Below, piece by piece: positions 36,001 through 43,136 of a DNA stretch of 64,000 nucleotides; position 1 is the first letter of the stretch, and every line of letters begins with the position of its first letter. Below the pieces are notes generated by a model that was not told where the DNA came from, did no database searches, and worked only from the letters and a program-made list of their open reading frames with translations. Source of the stretch: Streptomyces alfalfae (GTDB lineage Bacteria; Actinomycetota; Actinomycetes; Streptomycetales; Streptomycetaceae); contig NZ_QEXM01000003.1 in assembly GCF_004127445.1 (NCBI RefSeq), positions 62,001-126,000 on the forward strand, read 5' to 3'. The translations under genes were made by a program, and so were the position numbers.

Positions 36001-39000
36001 TGCGGCCGGCCCGCGGCGACCCGGGCGAGTCCGTCGAGGACGTCCTGCCGGGTACGGGCGAACAGCGCCACCCGGTGGTTGTGGTGGGTGCGCCTGGTCG
36101 CGAGGGTGTAGGCGAGGTCGGAGACGCGCAGTCCCGCGTCGCGCTCGACGTGGTTGGACAGCTCACGGCAGGTGTCGGCCAGCGCGCCCGGTGTACGCGC
36201 CGAGACGGTCACGAGCTGCGTCCGCTCGTCGGCGGCGGCCTCGGCCCCGCTCGGGGCGGCGTGGCGTCCCCGGTCGCCCGCGAGGAAGGGGTGGGGTGCG
36301 ACGGGGTGGCCCGCGGTGTACAGGGCGCCGAGCGAGCCGAGCAGGACCGCGGCCTCGTCGGCGCCGCGCCGCAGCGAGGGCAGGGTGGCCGCAGCGGGCA
36401 GGATCTCCGAGACCGACTTGAGCAGGACGGGGTGGGGGCTGACCTCGATCACCGCGTCGATGTCGTGGTCCCGCAGGGTGGTCAGGGCGTCGACCATCCG
36501 GATCTCCCGGCGCAGGTTGTCCGCCCAGTAGTCGGGGCCCAGCTCCGCGCCGTCGACGCGCTCGCCGGTGACCGTCGAGATCATCGGGATGCGCGTGGTG
36601 CGGGGCGCGATGTCCGCCAGTTCGGCCTTGAGCGGGGCGAGGACGTGGTCGACCAGGGGTGAGTGCGGGGCGTGGCCCATGCGCACCCGGTGGTGGGTGA
36701 CGCCCTCGTCGGTCAGCCGCTGGACGAGGTCGTCGATCTCCTGCGGTGTGCCGGTCACCAGGGTGGAGTGCAGGCCGTTGCGGCCGGAGACGGTGAGCTG
36801 TCCTGTCAGGTGCCGCTCGGCCTCGTCCGCGCCGGTCATGACGACGATGCCCTCGCCGCGCCCCACGGCGAGCTGCTGGAGGAGCCGGCCGTGGTGGGCG
36901 GCGAGACGCGAGGCGTCGTCGAAGTCGAGGGCTCCCGCGATGTGGGACGCGGCGAACTCGCCGACGCTCTGCCCCACGACGACGTCCGGTTCGACCCCCA
37001 GCGCGCGCCAGGTGTCGGCCAGCGCCACCTGGAGGGAGAACAGCAGCGGCTGGAAGACGTCCATGTCGTCGATGCGCCCATCGGGCGCCAGCAGCTGCTC
37101 GACGAGCGAGAAGCCGAGCAGCTCCCGCATCCGCCGGTCGGAGCGCATCAGGGAGCGGCGGAACACGGGCATTCCGGCGAGCAGGCGCCGGCCCATGCCC
37201 GCCCACTGCGAGCCGTTGCCCGAGAACAGGAACGCCACCCGCGGCTTGCGCGCGCCCCGCTCCCCCACGCTCAGCCCGGCGGCGCTCGCACCGCTGCCGA
37301 ACGCGTCGAGCTGCGCCCTGAGTTCGGTCATGCCGGACGCGGCGGCGGCGAGCCGGAACGCGCCGTCACCGGGCGAGCGGCGGCAGAGCGCCCGCAGGTC
37401 GCTCTCGTCACGCAGCGCCGCGGCCCGCTCGGCGAGCGCCTCGCGGGAGTCCGCGGCGAGGAGCAGCAGCGAGCTCTCGGGGCGCGGCAGCTCCTCGACG
37501 GCGACGTGGCAGATCGCGCCGCCGAAGCCGAAGGAGCTGACGCCGCCGCGGCGCGCGTCGGACCGGCGCGGCCACGGCGTCAGCCGGTCCTGGACGGTGA
37601 GGCGGTACTCGTCGAACATGATCTGCGGGTTCGGGGCGGTGTAGTGCAGGCTCGGCGGCAGCACGCCGTTGCGCATCGAGAGGGCGAGCTTGACCAGGCC
37701 GACGATGCCGGCCGCCGCCTCCAGGTGCCCGACGTTGGACTTGACGGAGCCGAGGCGCAGCGGTTCCGCGCGGTCGCCGCCGAGGACCGCCCCGATGGCG
37801 TTGGCCTCGATGGGGTCGCCGAGGGGGGTGGCGGAGCCGTGGCACTCGATGTAGTCCACCAGGTGCGGGTCGATGCCGGCCCGCTGGTAGGCGGTGCGCA
37901 GCATCTTCTCCTGCGCCTGGGGATTCGGCGCGGTCATGCCGTTGCTCAGGCCGTCGTTGTGGGAGGAGCTGCCCTTGATCAGGCAGTACACCGGCAGGTC
38001 GCGTTCGAGGGCGACACTCAGCGGGGCGAGCACGACGACGCCGGCGCCCTCACCGCGCACGTAGCCGTCGGCGCGGGCGTCGAAGGACTTGCAGCGGCCG
38101 TCGGGGGCGAGCGCGCCCATGGCGTCCATGGCGGTGTAGTAGTCGGAGACGAAGCTCAGATTGACGCCGCCGGCGAGGACCAGGTCGCTCTCGCCGAGCC
38201 AGATCGACTGGCACCCCACGTGTACGGAGACCAGTGATCCGGCGCAGGCGGCGTCGATGGCCATGCTCGGGCCCTGCAGTCCGAGGATGTAGGAGACGCG
38301 GTTGGCGATGATGCCGTCGTGCATCCCGGTGGCGGTGTGCGGGGTGATCTGGCTGTCCGGGCCGCGGTAGTGCGCGAGGGCGGCGTAGTCGCCCCAGCAG
38401 GAGGCCATGAACACGCCGGTGTCGCTGCCGACGAGGCTGTGCGGCGCGACCCCCGCGTCTTCGAGTGCCTCCCAGGCCAGTTCGAGGATCAGGCGCTGCT
38501 GCGGGTCCATCTGGACGGCCTCGCGCGGTGAGATGCCGAAGAAGAGCGGATCGAACTGGTCGATGCCGTCGATGAACCCGCCCCAGCGCACCCGGTCGTT
38601 CAGGAGCTCGCGGCGCACGGCGGGCACCGGTCCGACGGCGTCGCGTCCCTCGGACAGCAGCCGCCAGAACGCGGCGGGGTCGGGGCCGCCGGGGAAGCGG
38701 CAGCCGATGCCCACGACCGCCACGGGTTCGTGCGACGCCGTACGGCGGGGTCCGCTCGGGGCGGCGGCCTGCTCGGCCCGCGGGCCGTCGGCGAGCGCGC
38801 GGGCGAGCGCGTCGACGGTGGGGTACTGCCACATCCAGGTGACCGGAACTTTCCAGCCGAGGAATTCGGTCAACGAGGCGGCGAGAGTCGACAACTTCAG
38901 CGAATCCAGGCCATACCGCTGCATCGGTGTCGAGCGGTCCACGGCGTATCCGGACAGGTCCATCAAGTCGGCGACACGGGAAAGCAGGAACTCCGTTATG

Positions 39001-39035
39001 GCATGCGAATCTCGTACTGCGCGCGCTGGGGGCAT
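33000..39035 (-). CDS. PKS/NRPS hybrid with ACP-KS-AT-AT-ACP-C order (LctA-like)
   Basis: This 2011-residue megasynthase is read as follows. ACP1: Ser in YGLDSL, about 45. KS: DAACAGS Cys 264, ECHGSATPLGD His 399, SNVGH His 437. AT1: GQSVGE Ser 690. AT2: GHSLGE Ser 1120. ACP2: FGLDSM Ser 1446. C: HHIASD 1692-1697. Two AT domains follow one KS. AT1 has His 715 where AT2 keeps the carboxylate-binding Arg 1145, both 25 residues after their Ser, so AT1 should load a non-carboxylated starter. AT2 has RPVH instead of YASH or HAFH. This fits the lactacystin scheme (formyl on ACP1, methylmalonyl on ACP2, condensation, amide with the amino acid). ATG 39035 has GAGGAG upstream. First gene of the minus-strand operon. 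Confidence 0.85.
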   Translation of the reverse strand: MPPARAVRDSHAITEFLLSRVADLMDLSGYAVDRSTPMQRYGLDSLKLSTLAASLTEFLGWKVPVTWMWQYPTVDALARALADGPRAEQAAAPSGPRRTASHEPVAVVGIGCRFPGGPDPAAFWRLLSEGRDAVGPVPAVRRELLNDRVRWGGFIDGIDQFDPLFFGISPREAVQMDPQQRLILELAWEALEDAGVAPHSLVGSDTGVFMASCWGDYAALAHYRGPDSQITPHTATGMHDGIIANRVSYILGLQGPSMAIDAACAGSLVSVHVGCQSIWLGESDLVLAGGVNLSFVSDYYTAMDAMGALAPDGRCKSFDARADGYVRGEGAGVVVLAPLSVALERDLPVYCLIKGSSSHNDGLSNGMTAPNPQAQEKMLRTAYQRAGIDPHLVDYIECHGSATPLGDPIEANAIGAVLGGDRAEPLRLGSVKSNVGHLEAAAGIVGLVKLALSMRNGVLPPSLHYTAPNPQIMFDEYRLTVQDRLTPWPRRSDARRGGVSSFGFGGAICHVAVEELPRPESSLLLLAADSREALAERAAALRDESDLRALCRRSPGDGAFRLAAAASGMTELRAQLDAFGSGASAAGLSVGERGARKPRVAFLFSGNGSQWAGMGRRLLAGMPVFRRSLMRSDRRMRELLGFSLVEQLLAPDGRIDDMDVFQPLLFSLQVALADTWRALGVEPDVVVGQSVGEFAASHIAGALDFDDASRLAAHHGRLLQQLAVGRGEGIVVMTGADEAERHLTGQLTVSGRNGLHSTLVTGTPQEIDDLVQRLTDEGVTHHRVRMGHAPHSPLVDHVLAPLKAELADIAPRTTRIPMISTVTGERVDGAELGPDYWADNLRREIRMVDALTTLRDHDIDAVIEVSPHPVLLKSVSEILPAAATLPSLRRGADEAAVLLGSLGALYTAGHPVAPHPFLAGDRGRHAAPSGAEAAADERTQLVTVSARTPGALADTCRELSNHVERDAGLRVSDLAYTLATRRTHHNHRVALFARTRQDVLDGLARVAAGRPHPDVMTGAVAGNGDRRVALVFSGGGTQWVGMGRELLRVHAGFRTWMTACDDAVRAAGGGSVLDRLAAPAEEARYEEMDLQQPVLFALQVSLAKVWLGLGVEPVAVVGHSLGEVAAACVAGSLSLGDAARVVVARSHLLERKAAAGAMISVDLPEAELLPRLAPYAEHAAVAVVNSPTSAAVSGSPKAVAALEADLLRDGISTRRIRVERPVHSPGMDPLLQPLRESIAGITPLTNTIPFRSTALADTVDPVADVEYWVHNLRNQVRFAETIGGLVDEGIGTFIEIGPHETLRGAVEEIAVTRGAQVHAVNSLRRQESDVRCLLGAVASLYVRGLPLTFDPLFGDDVEVVETPLVQWQKDRYWLDTEPRPQTAAAPAPAAVEPVAVAERVERQPARTAPAATSVRDVVLAELADGLGVPVSRFDENATLREFGLDSMLAIRLVNRMQALFGERVSPVVFLDGRTISAVVGHFVELTGGPPATAQTQQAPAPAREPRAAAEPAPGRRPTHPFLDDLSDLDAEELLEELAARGLIDPTDAPAADQLRADGLGLELAPTSHGQASLWFMQMVSPDAVPYNFMVAARIRAAVDEKALERAVAAVMRRHPALRTLFVEAGGRPYQVILEEPVYEFAVVDSTELDDEEAREELAELGHAPLDIDNGPLVRVVLMNRGPEDHYLLVLVHHIASDAASADVMIRELQEFYEGADPADGTPPAPYTEFVEWERQWLSGPAADAALDWWTRRLADPPAHLDLSAKERPPGVTYEGRDLTFRWSAEESRLLREFAVREGVSISTVVLAGFFATLNRATGAEDSVLATAIAQRAEPGWESAVGYYLNTVLVRAKPAGDRCFRDLLGEVHAFSLGLLEHMNYPLDLLAASLKPPRAEGRSPWFDVVVNWLSSDAFPRSVKLFHGVGDTITPQSALPLEPLQVRRHLAKFDLEISMADIDGEVAGHIQYKPSYLERQTVTDLLALYRTVLFDSIAHPDLALKDIAPAGRPEGTDQ

Positions 39036-39877
39036 TTCGGCTCCTCGGCAGGGCGGATCGAATGGGCCGGTGCGGTGCGTGGCCGGCTGCTTTATGGCTC
39101 GGGGAATCCGCCGCCCTGTTCGGGAGCGGCGGATCGGGTGAATGCGGCGCACCGGCGGCCGTGCTGGAGGCGTGCTGGCCGGGGCCGGTGACGGCAATGG
39201 GTACGGGCCGGCGCACAGGCGGCCGACGTTCGGAATGGCTCAGGACACGGAAGCTTCGCTTCTACGCGTCGAGTGCGGCGATGGCGATGGCCCGAGGGGC
39301 ACCCCGGGTCAGAGGCGGAGGGACCCGTGACGTGCTGGGCGGAGCGTGCCGTCCCGGACGGGAAGGCATGTCTGAAGAGAAACTGGTACCCGCACCGCGG
39401 TCCGACCCCCGTTAAGTCGTCCTGGCTGAATCGGACACGCAATCCGATTCAGGATCACTCCCGGCGGTCCGGCCGCCGGCGTACATCGTGCGTTTTCCTG
39501 GGCGATTCACTGTGCCGGTCGGGAATTACGTGGTCCGACGTGGAACGTAGCACCGGGTACTCGCCCGACCGACGGACTGCACACTGCCACTCTGTGAATG
39601 GTGGAACAAGAGTGCCCCGTGGGCCGGATGATGCACTGGCGTGAAATGAACCCCCGGTGACCGGTTCGCCCTCTTGCCGCGCAATGGCTTTGATGCGGTA
39701 TGGCCGTCATGGTGCGCAAGGGGCGGAAGGGCCCGTCTGGACAGCGGGTCGAACGGCGTTGCAAGCTCTCGCCATGAAAATCTTGAACCACGGTCAGGCG
39801 CCGGCCGAGGCCCGCACCGCTGGAGGAATGAGCACCCGATCAGGGCCCGGCCGAAGCGAGTTCACCGGGGGGCCCGC
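39036..39877. promoter_or_regulatory. Divergent control region between PKS and MFS genes
   Basis: This 842-bp region has no credible coding sequence; the open frames in it give low-complexity translations with no start site. At 39426-39452 is a perfect palindrome, CTGAATCGGA / TCCGATTCAG, with a 7-base loop. Its AT-containing arms and central position between divergent operons suggest an operator rather than a terminator. A second weaker repeat is CACTCT-N15-AGAGTG (39588-39614). The region is visibly less GC-rich than its flanks. It probably holds both promoters of the cluster, but I could not assign -35/-10 boxes with confidence. No regulator gene lies in or beside the cluster. Confidence 0.55.
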
Positions 39878-41257
39878 GTGACCGGTACCGAGGTGATGTC
39901 CCGGCAGCGGCCGGGCCTCGCGCTGGGGGTGCTCGCCGGGGCGCTCGCCCTGGACGTGAGCGGTCTCGCGGTGCTCAACGCCGCGCTGCCCTCCGTGGGC
40001 GACCGGTTCGACATGGCCGACTCCACGCTCCAGTGGGTCATGATCGCCTACGCCGTCACGTTCGCCGGCTTCCTGCTGGTGGGCGGCCGCCTGGCCGATG
40101 TGTTCGGCCGCCGCAGGGTGTTCGAGGCCGGTGTCGCGCTGTTCACGGTGGCCGCGCTGGCCGGGGCGCTGGCCCCGGACACCGGGGTGCTGCTCGGCGC
40201 GCGGGCGGTCCAGGGCATCGGCGCAGCCCTGTCGGGGCCTGCCGCGCTGGCGCTGCTGACCGAGGTGTTCCCGGCCGGTCCCGCGCGGAACCGGGCCCTG
40301 AGCGTGTACGCGGCGGTCGGCGCCGCGAGCTTCAGCGGCGGGGTGCTCCTCGGCGGTGTGCTGACCCAGTTCTTCGGCTGGCGCTCCGTGCTGTGGTTCT
40401 CGGTGCTCCTCGGCCTCGCCGTGCTGGCGGCGACGCGCGCCGGGCTGCCCGACGGGGCCGGGCGCGGCGGCGGGCTCGACCTGCCGGGCGCGATATCGGG
40501 CACCCTCGGCCTCACCCTGCTGGTCGTCGGCGCGAGCAGTCACGGGGCTCTGGCCTGGATCTCGCTCGCCGCCGCGGTGGCGTTCCTCCTGCTCTTCGTC
40601 GTACGCGAGCACCGCACCCCCGACCCGGTCCTCCCGCTCGGCCTCTTCCGCGTCTCCTCGGTGCGCTCCGCGAGCCTCGCGGCGTTCCTCCAGTACATGG
40701 GCTCGGTCGGGCAGCTCTTCTTCGCGCCGCTGTATCTGCAGGACATGCTGGACTACTCCCCGCTGGAGTCCGGCCTCGCCCTGGTGCCGATGTCGGCGGG
40801 CGTCTTCCTCACCGCCAACTTCGCCACCGGCCGCCTGCTGGCCAGGTACACGCCGCGCACGCTGATGGTCGTCGGGCTCGTCCTGATCGGCGCGGGCACG
40901 GCGCTGTGGATGAGCACACCGCACGACGGCGACTACCTGCTGCACGTGCTGCCCGGCCTGCTGATCAGCGGCATCGGCCAGGGTCTGAACTTCCCCTCGA
41001 TGACGTCCGCCGCCCTCACCGGCGTCCCGCCGGAGGGCCACGCGGTCGCGGGCGCGGTGAACGTGGTGGCCCAGCAGATCGGCGCGAGCGTCGGCGTGGC
41101 GGTCATGGTCCTCGCCGCGGCGACCAGCGACGACACACTCGGCGGCTACCACATCGCGTATCTGGTGGGCGGCGCCGCGTGTCTGGTCGGAGCGGTGGTC
41201 ATCGCCACGACGGGCCGCGGGAAGGAGCCCGCCGGGGAGGGCCCGCTCGGGCAGTAG
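39878..41257 (+). CDS. MFS exporter (DHA2-type, 14-helix drug efflux)
   Basis: This 459-residue transporter starts with two-helix LDVSGLAVLNAALPSVG, then WVMIAYAVTFAGFLLVGGRLAD and GRRRVF (motif A), a signature of EmrB/QacA-like drug efflux proteins. The GTG at 39878 has a GGGGGG site upstream; an ATG at 39896 is an alternative. It is divergent from the PKS operon and shares its control region, so it probably exports the pathway product and may give partial self-resistance. A proteasome-beta-subunit resistance gene as in salinosporamide clusters is not seen near it. The gene ends at a hairpin terminator. Confidence 0.85.
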   Translation: MTGTEVMSRQRPGLALGVLAGALALDVSGLAVLNAALPSVGDRFDMADSTLQWVMIAYAVTFAGFLLVGGRLADVFGRRRVFEAGVALFTVAALAGALAPDTGVLLGARAVQGIGAALSGPAALALLTEVFPAGPARNRALSVYAAVGAASFSGGVLLGGVLTQFFGWRSVLWFSVLLGLAVLAATRAGLPDGAGRGGGLDLPGAISGTLGLTLLVVGASSHGALAWISLAAAVAFLLLFVVREHRTPDPVLPLGLFRVSSVRSASLAAFLQYMGSVGQLFFAPLYLQDMLDYSPLESGLALVPMSAGVFLTANFATGRLLARYTPRTLMVVGLVLIGAGTALWMSTPHDGDYLLHVLPGLLISGIGQGLNFPSMTSAALTGVPPEGHAVAGAVNVVAQQIGASVGVAVMVLAAATSDDTLGGYHIAYLVGGAACLVGAVVIATTGRGKEPAGEGPLGQ

Positions 41258-41265
41258 AGCACGCT

Positions 41266-41298
41266 CGGCCGGGCACGGGGCGGCGTCCTGCCCGGCCG
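41266..41298 (+). terminator. Hairpin terminator after MFS exporter
   Basis: A 10-bp perfect stem CGGCCGGGCA / TGCCCGGCCG (41266-41275 and 41289-41298) with a 13-base GC-rich loop begins 9 bp after the stop codon. No T-run follows, as is usual in Streptomyces. Confidence 0.7.
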
Positions 41299-41643
41299 GC
41301 CCGAGCGCGGGTCGGCACACGCGCTCGACCGTCGAACACGCCCTGGAACCTGTCCGGGTACGGAACGGGACGGACCGGAGCGACGCAGACGAACCGATCC
41401 TTCCCGCTCTCCGGCACCAGGCGGGAACCCCGCATTCCGACCCGAAACACCTACGCGTTCTTCACCACAAATCCATGGACTTACGCCCCAGTAAGCACAT
41501 ACCCGCAGGACAAAGGCATATGCCGTAAGCATCACTGCATCGACTGTTGCCAAATCCCTTACAGGCCCCCACCCGCTGTGCCAAAGTCATGAGCGGTCCC
41601 TACCGCCGAGCCGGTTCGCGCCGCCTCTCCACCGGAGCACCCC
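41299..41643. promoter_or_regulatory. AT-richer upstream region of PAS-PP2C gene
   Basis: This 345-bp gap has a comparatively AT-rich block at about 41450-41590. It includes CTTAC-N6-GTAAG (41480-41495) and TTGCC and CCTTACAG elements before the gene. I see no coding sequence with support. A promoter for the phosphatase gene is expected here, but a precise one cannot be set. Confidence 0.4.
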
Positions 41644-43053
41644 ATGCCGTCCCACGTCTTCGCGGATCACACCGCCGCCCAGCCGCCCGAGCGCGGCGCG
41701 GTCGACGCGCTGATCTCGCAGGCACGCCGCCTGCGCGGCGAGGTGGACGCCATGCGGCGCGAGACCGCGCCCGACGGGGGCGACCCGGCGGGACGCTGGC
41801 AGCGGGCGCTGTGCGACCTGGCGGTGCACCAGCTCAACGACCTCGACGCCCATCTCGCCCAGCTGCGGGACGGCCCGCCGTGCGTCGTGGGGGAACCCGC
41901 GGCGCCGGCCGGGACCGCGGAGCGGGACCCGCGGCGGGGCTCGCTCCTGAGCCGGGTCGGCAGCGCCGAGTGGGATCTCCTCACCGACGAGGCCACCTGG
42001 TCCGGCGAGCTCTACGAGATCCTGGGCCGCGACACGGCCGCCCCACCCCTCTCCCTGGACGAACTCCCCTCCCTCGTACACGCCGAGGACCAGCCCCGGC
42101 TCACCGCGATGGTCACGGACTGCCTCGTCGACGGAAAGCCGATCGACGGCGAGTTCCGCGTCCTGCGGCGGGGCGGCGGCGTCCGCCAGGTGCACATGAT
42201 GGGCGAGCCGGTCCTCGCCCCCGACGGCTCCACCGCCTCCATGTGGGCGGTCCTGCGGGACGTGAGCGAGCTGCGCCGCAGCAGGGTCGCCGTCCACGAG
42301 AGCCAGGACTCGCTGCGGCGTCCGCGCCACGGCGCGGAGACCGATCCCCGCCTCGCGGCCGCCCTCCAGGAAGCGGTCCTGCCGCCCTGGCGCGACACCC
42401 TGCGCTTCACCGCCGGCGGCCTGGACCTGGCCGCCGACCACCTCCCCTCCTCCACCGGCGCACCGATCGGCGGCGACTGGCACGACGCCCTCCAACTGCC
42501 GAACGGCGACGCCCTGTTGAGCGTCGGCGACCTCACAGGGCCCGGCGTCACCGGCGCCTCCGGCATGGCGATGCTGCTCGGCGCCCTGCGCGGCACGGCG
42601 GTCACCGGAGCGGGCCCCGCCCACCTCCTCGGCTGGCTGAACCAGCTCATGGAGGCCACCGCGCGGCCCGCCACCGGCAGCGCCGTCTGCTGCCGCTACG
42701 ACCCGGCGGCCCACCGCCTCACCTGGGCGCAGGCCGGGCACCCCGCCCCGCTGCTGTTCCGCGAAGGGGCGGGCCGCGCGCTGACGCCACCGGTCGGCGC
42801 ACCCCTCGGGTCCCCCTCCGGAGCCTCGTACGCGCAGGCCGACGTACAACTGCGCCCGGGTGACCTCCTGTTGCTCCGCACCGACGGTCTGGTCCCCCGG
42901 TGCGACCGGGACGCGGCCACGACCGAACTTCTCTCGATGGCACCCCGCTTCACCGGGGCGCTCAGCGCGCAGGACTGCGTGCGCGCCGTCATGGAGGCGT
43001 TCGACGAGGTGCCGCGTGAGGCCGACGCCTGTCTGCTGATGGCACGGGTGTGA
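41644..43053 (+). CDS. PAS-domain PP2C (SpoIIE-type) serine phosphatase
   Basis: This 469-residue cytoplasmic protein has an N-terminal helical region, a PAS-like fold (about 95-215: SAEWDLLTDEATWSGELYEILG, DGEFRVLRRGGGVRQVHM) and a C-terminal PP2C domain. PP2C motifs are IGGDWHDALQL and SVGDLTGPGVTGA with metal-binding Asp residues, WAQAGHPAPLLF, and LLRTDGLVPR. Such proteins (RsbU/RsbP type, very abundant in Streptomyces) dephosphorylate anti-sigma antagonists in response to a signal sensed by PAS. No anti-sigma partner is adjacent, so the target is unknown. Alternative starts are not favoured. Confidence 0.85.
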   Translation: MPSHVFADHTAAQPPERGAVDALISQARRLRGEVDAMRRETAPDGGDPAGRWQRALCDLAVHQLNDLDAHLAQLRDGPPCVVGEPAAPAGTAERDPRRGSLLSRVGSAEWDLLTDEATWSGELYEILGRDTAAPPLSLDELPSLVHAEDQPRLTAMVTDCLVDGKPIDGEFRVLRRGGGVRQVHMMGEPVLAPDGSTASMWAVLRDVSELRRSRVAVHESQDSLRRPRHGAETDPRLAAALQEAVLPPWRDTLRFTAGGLDLAADHLPSSTGAPIGGDWHDALQLPNGDALLSVGDLTGPGVTGASGMAMLLGALRGTAVTGAGPAHLLGWLNQLMEATARPATGSAVCCRYDPAAHRLTWAQAGHPAPLLFREGAGRALTPPVGAPLGSPSGASYAQADVQLRPGDLLLLRTDGLVPRCDRDAATTELLSMAPRFTGALSAQDCVRAVMEAFDEVPREADACLLMARV

Positions 43054-43136
43054 CCCGCGCCTGACGACACGGTCCGGCCGGTCGCCCTCGGTTCGGTGGT
43101 GAGGACGGGCTCGGGCCGGTGTTCAGGACGGGCGCG

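Noticed and set aside
27432..39035. Assignment as a salinosporamide or cinnabaramide cluster
   Set aside because: No chlorinase, ethylmalonyl/crotonyl-CoA reductase or prephenate-derived amino acid genes are present, and a formyltransferase is; the lactacystin type fits better.
39273..39644. Possible 123-codon gene in the PKS/MFS control region
   Set aside because: No ribosome binding site, Arg/Ser/Gly-biased translation, and the perfect palindrome at 39426-39452 lies inside it; better read as regulatory DNA.
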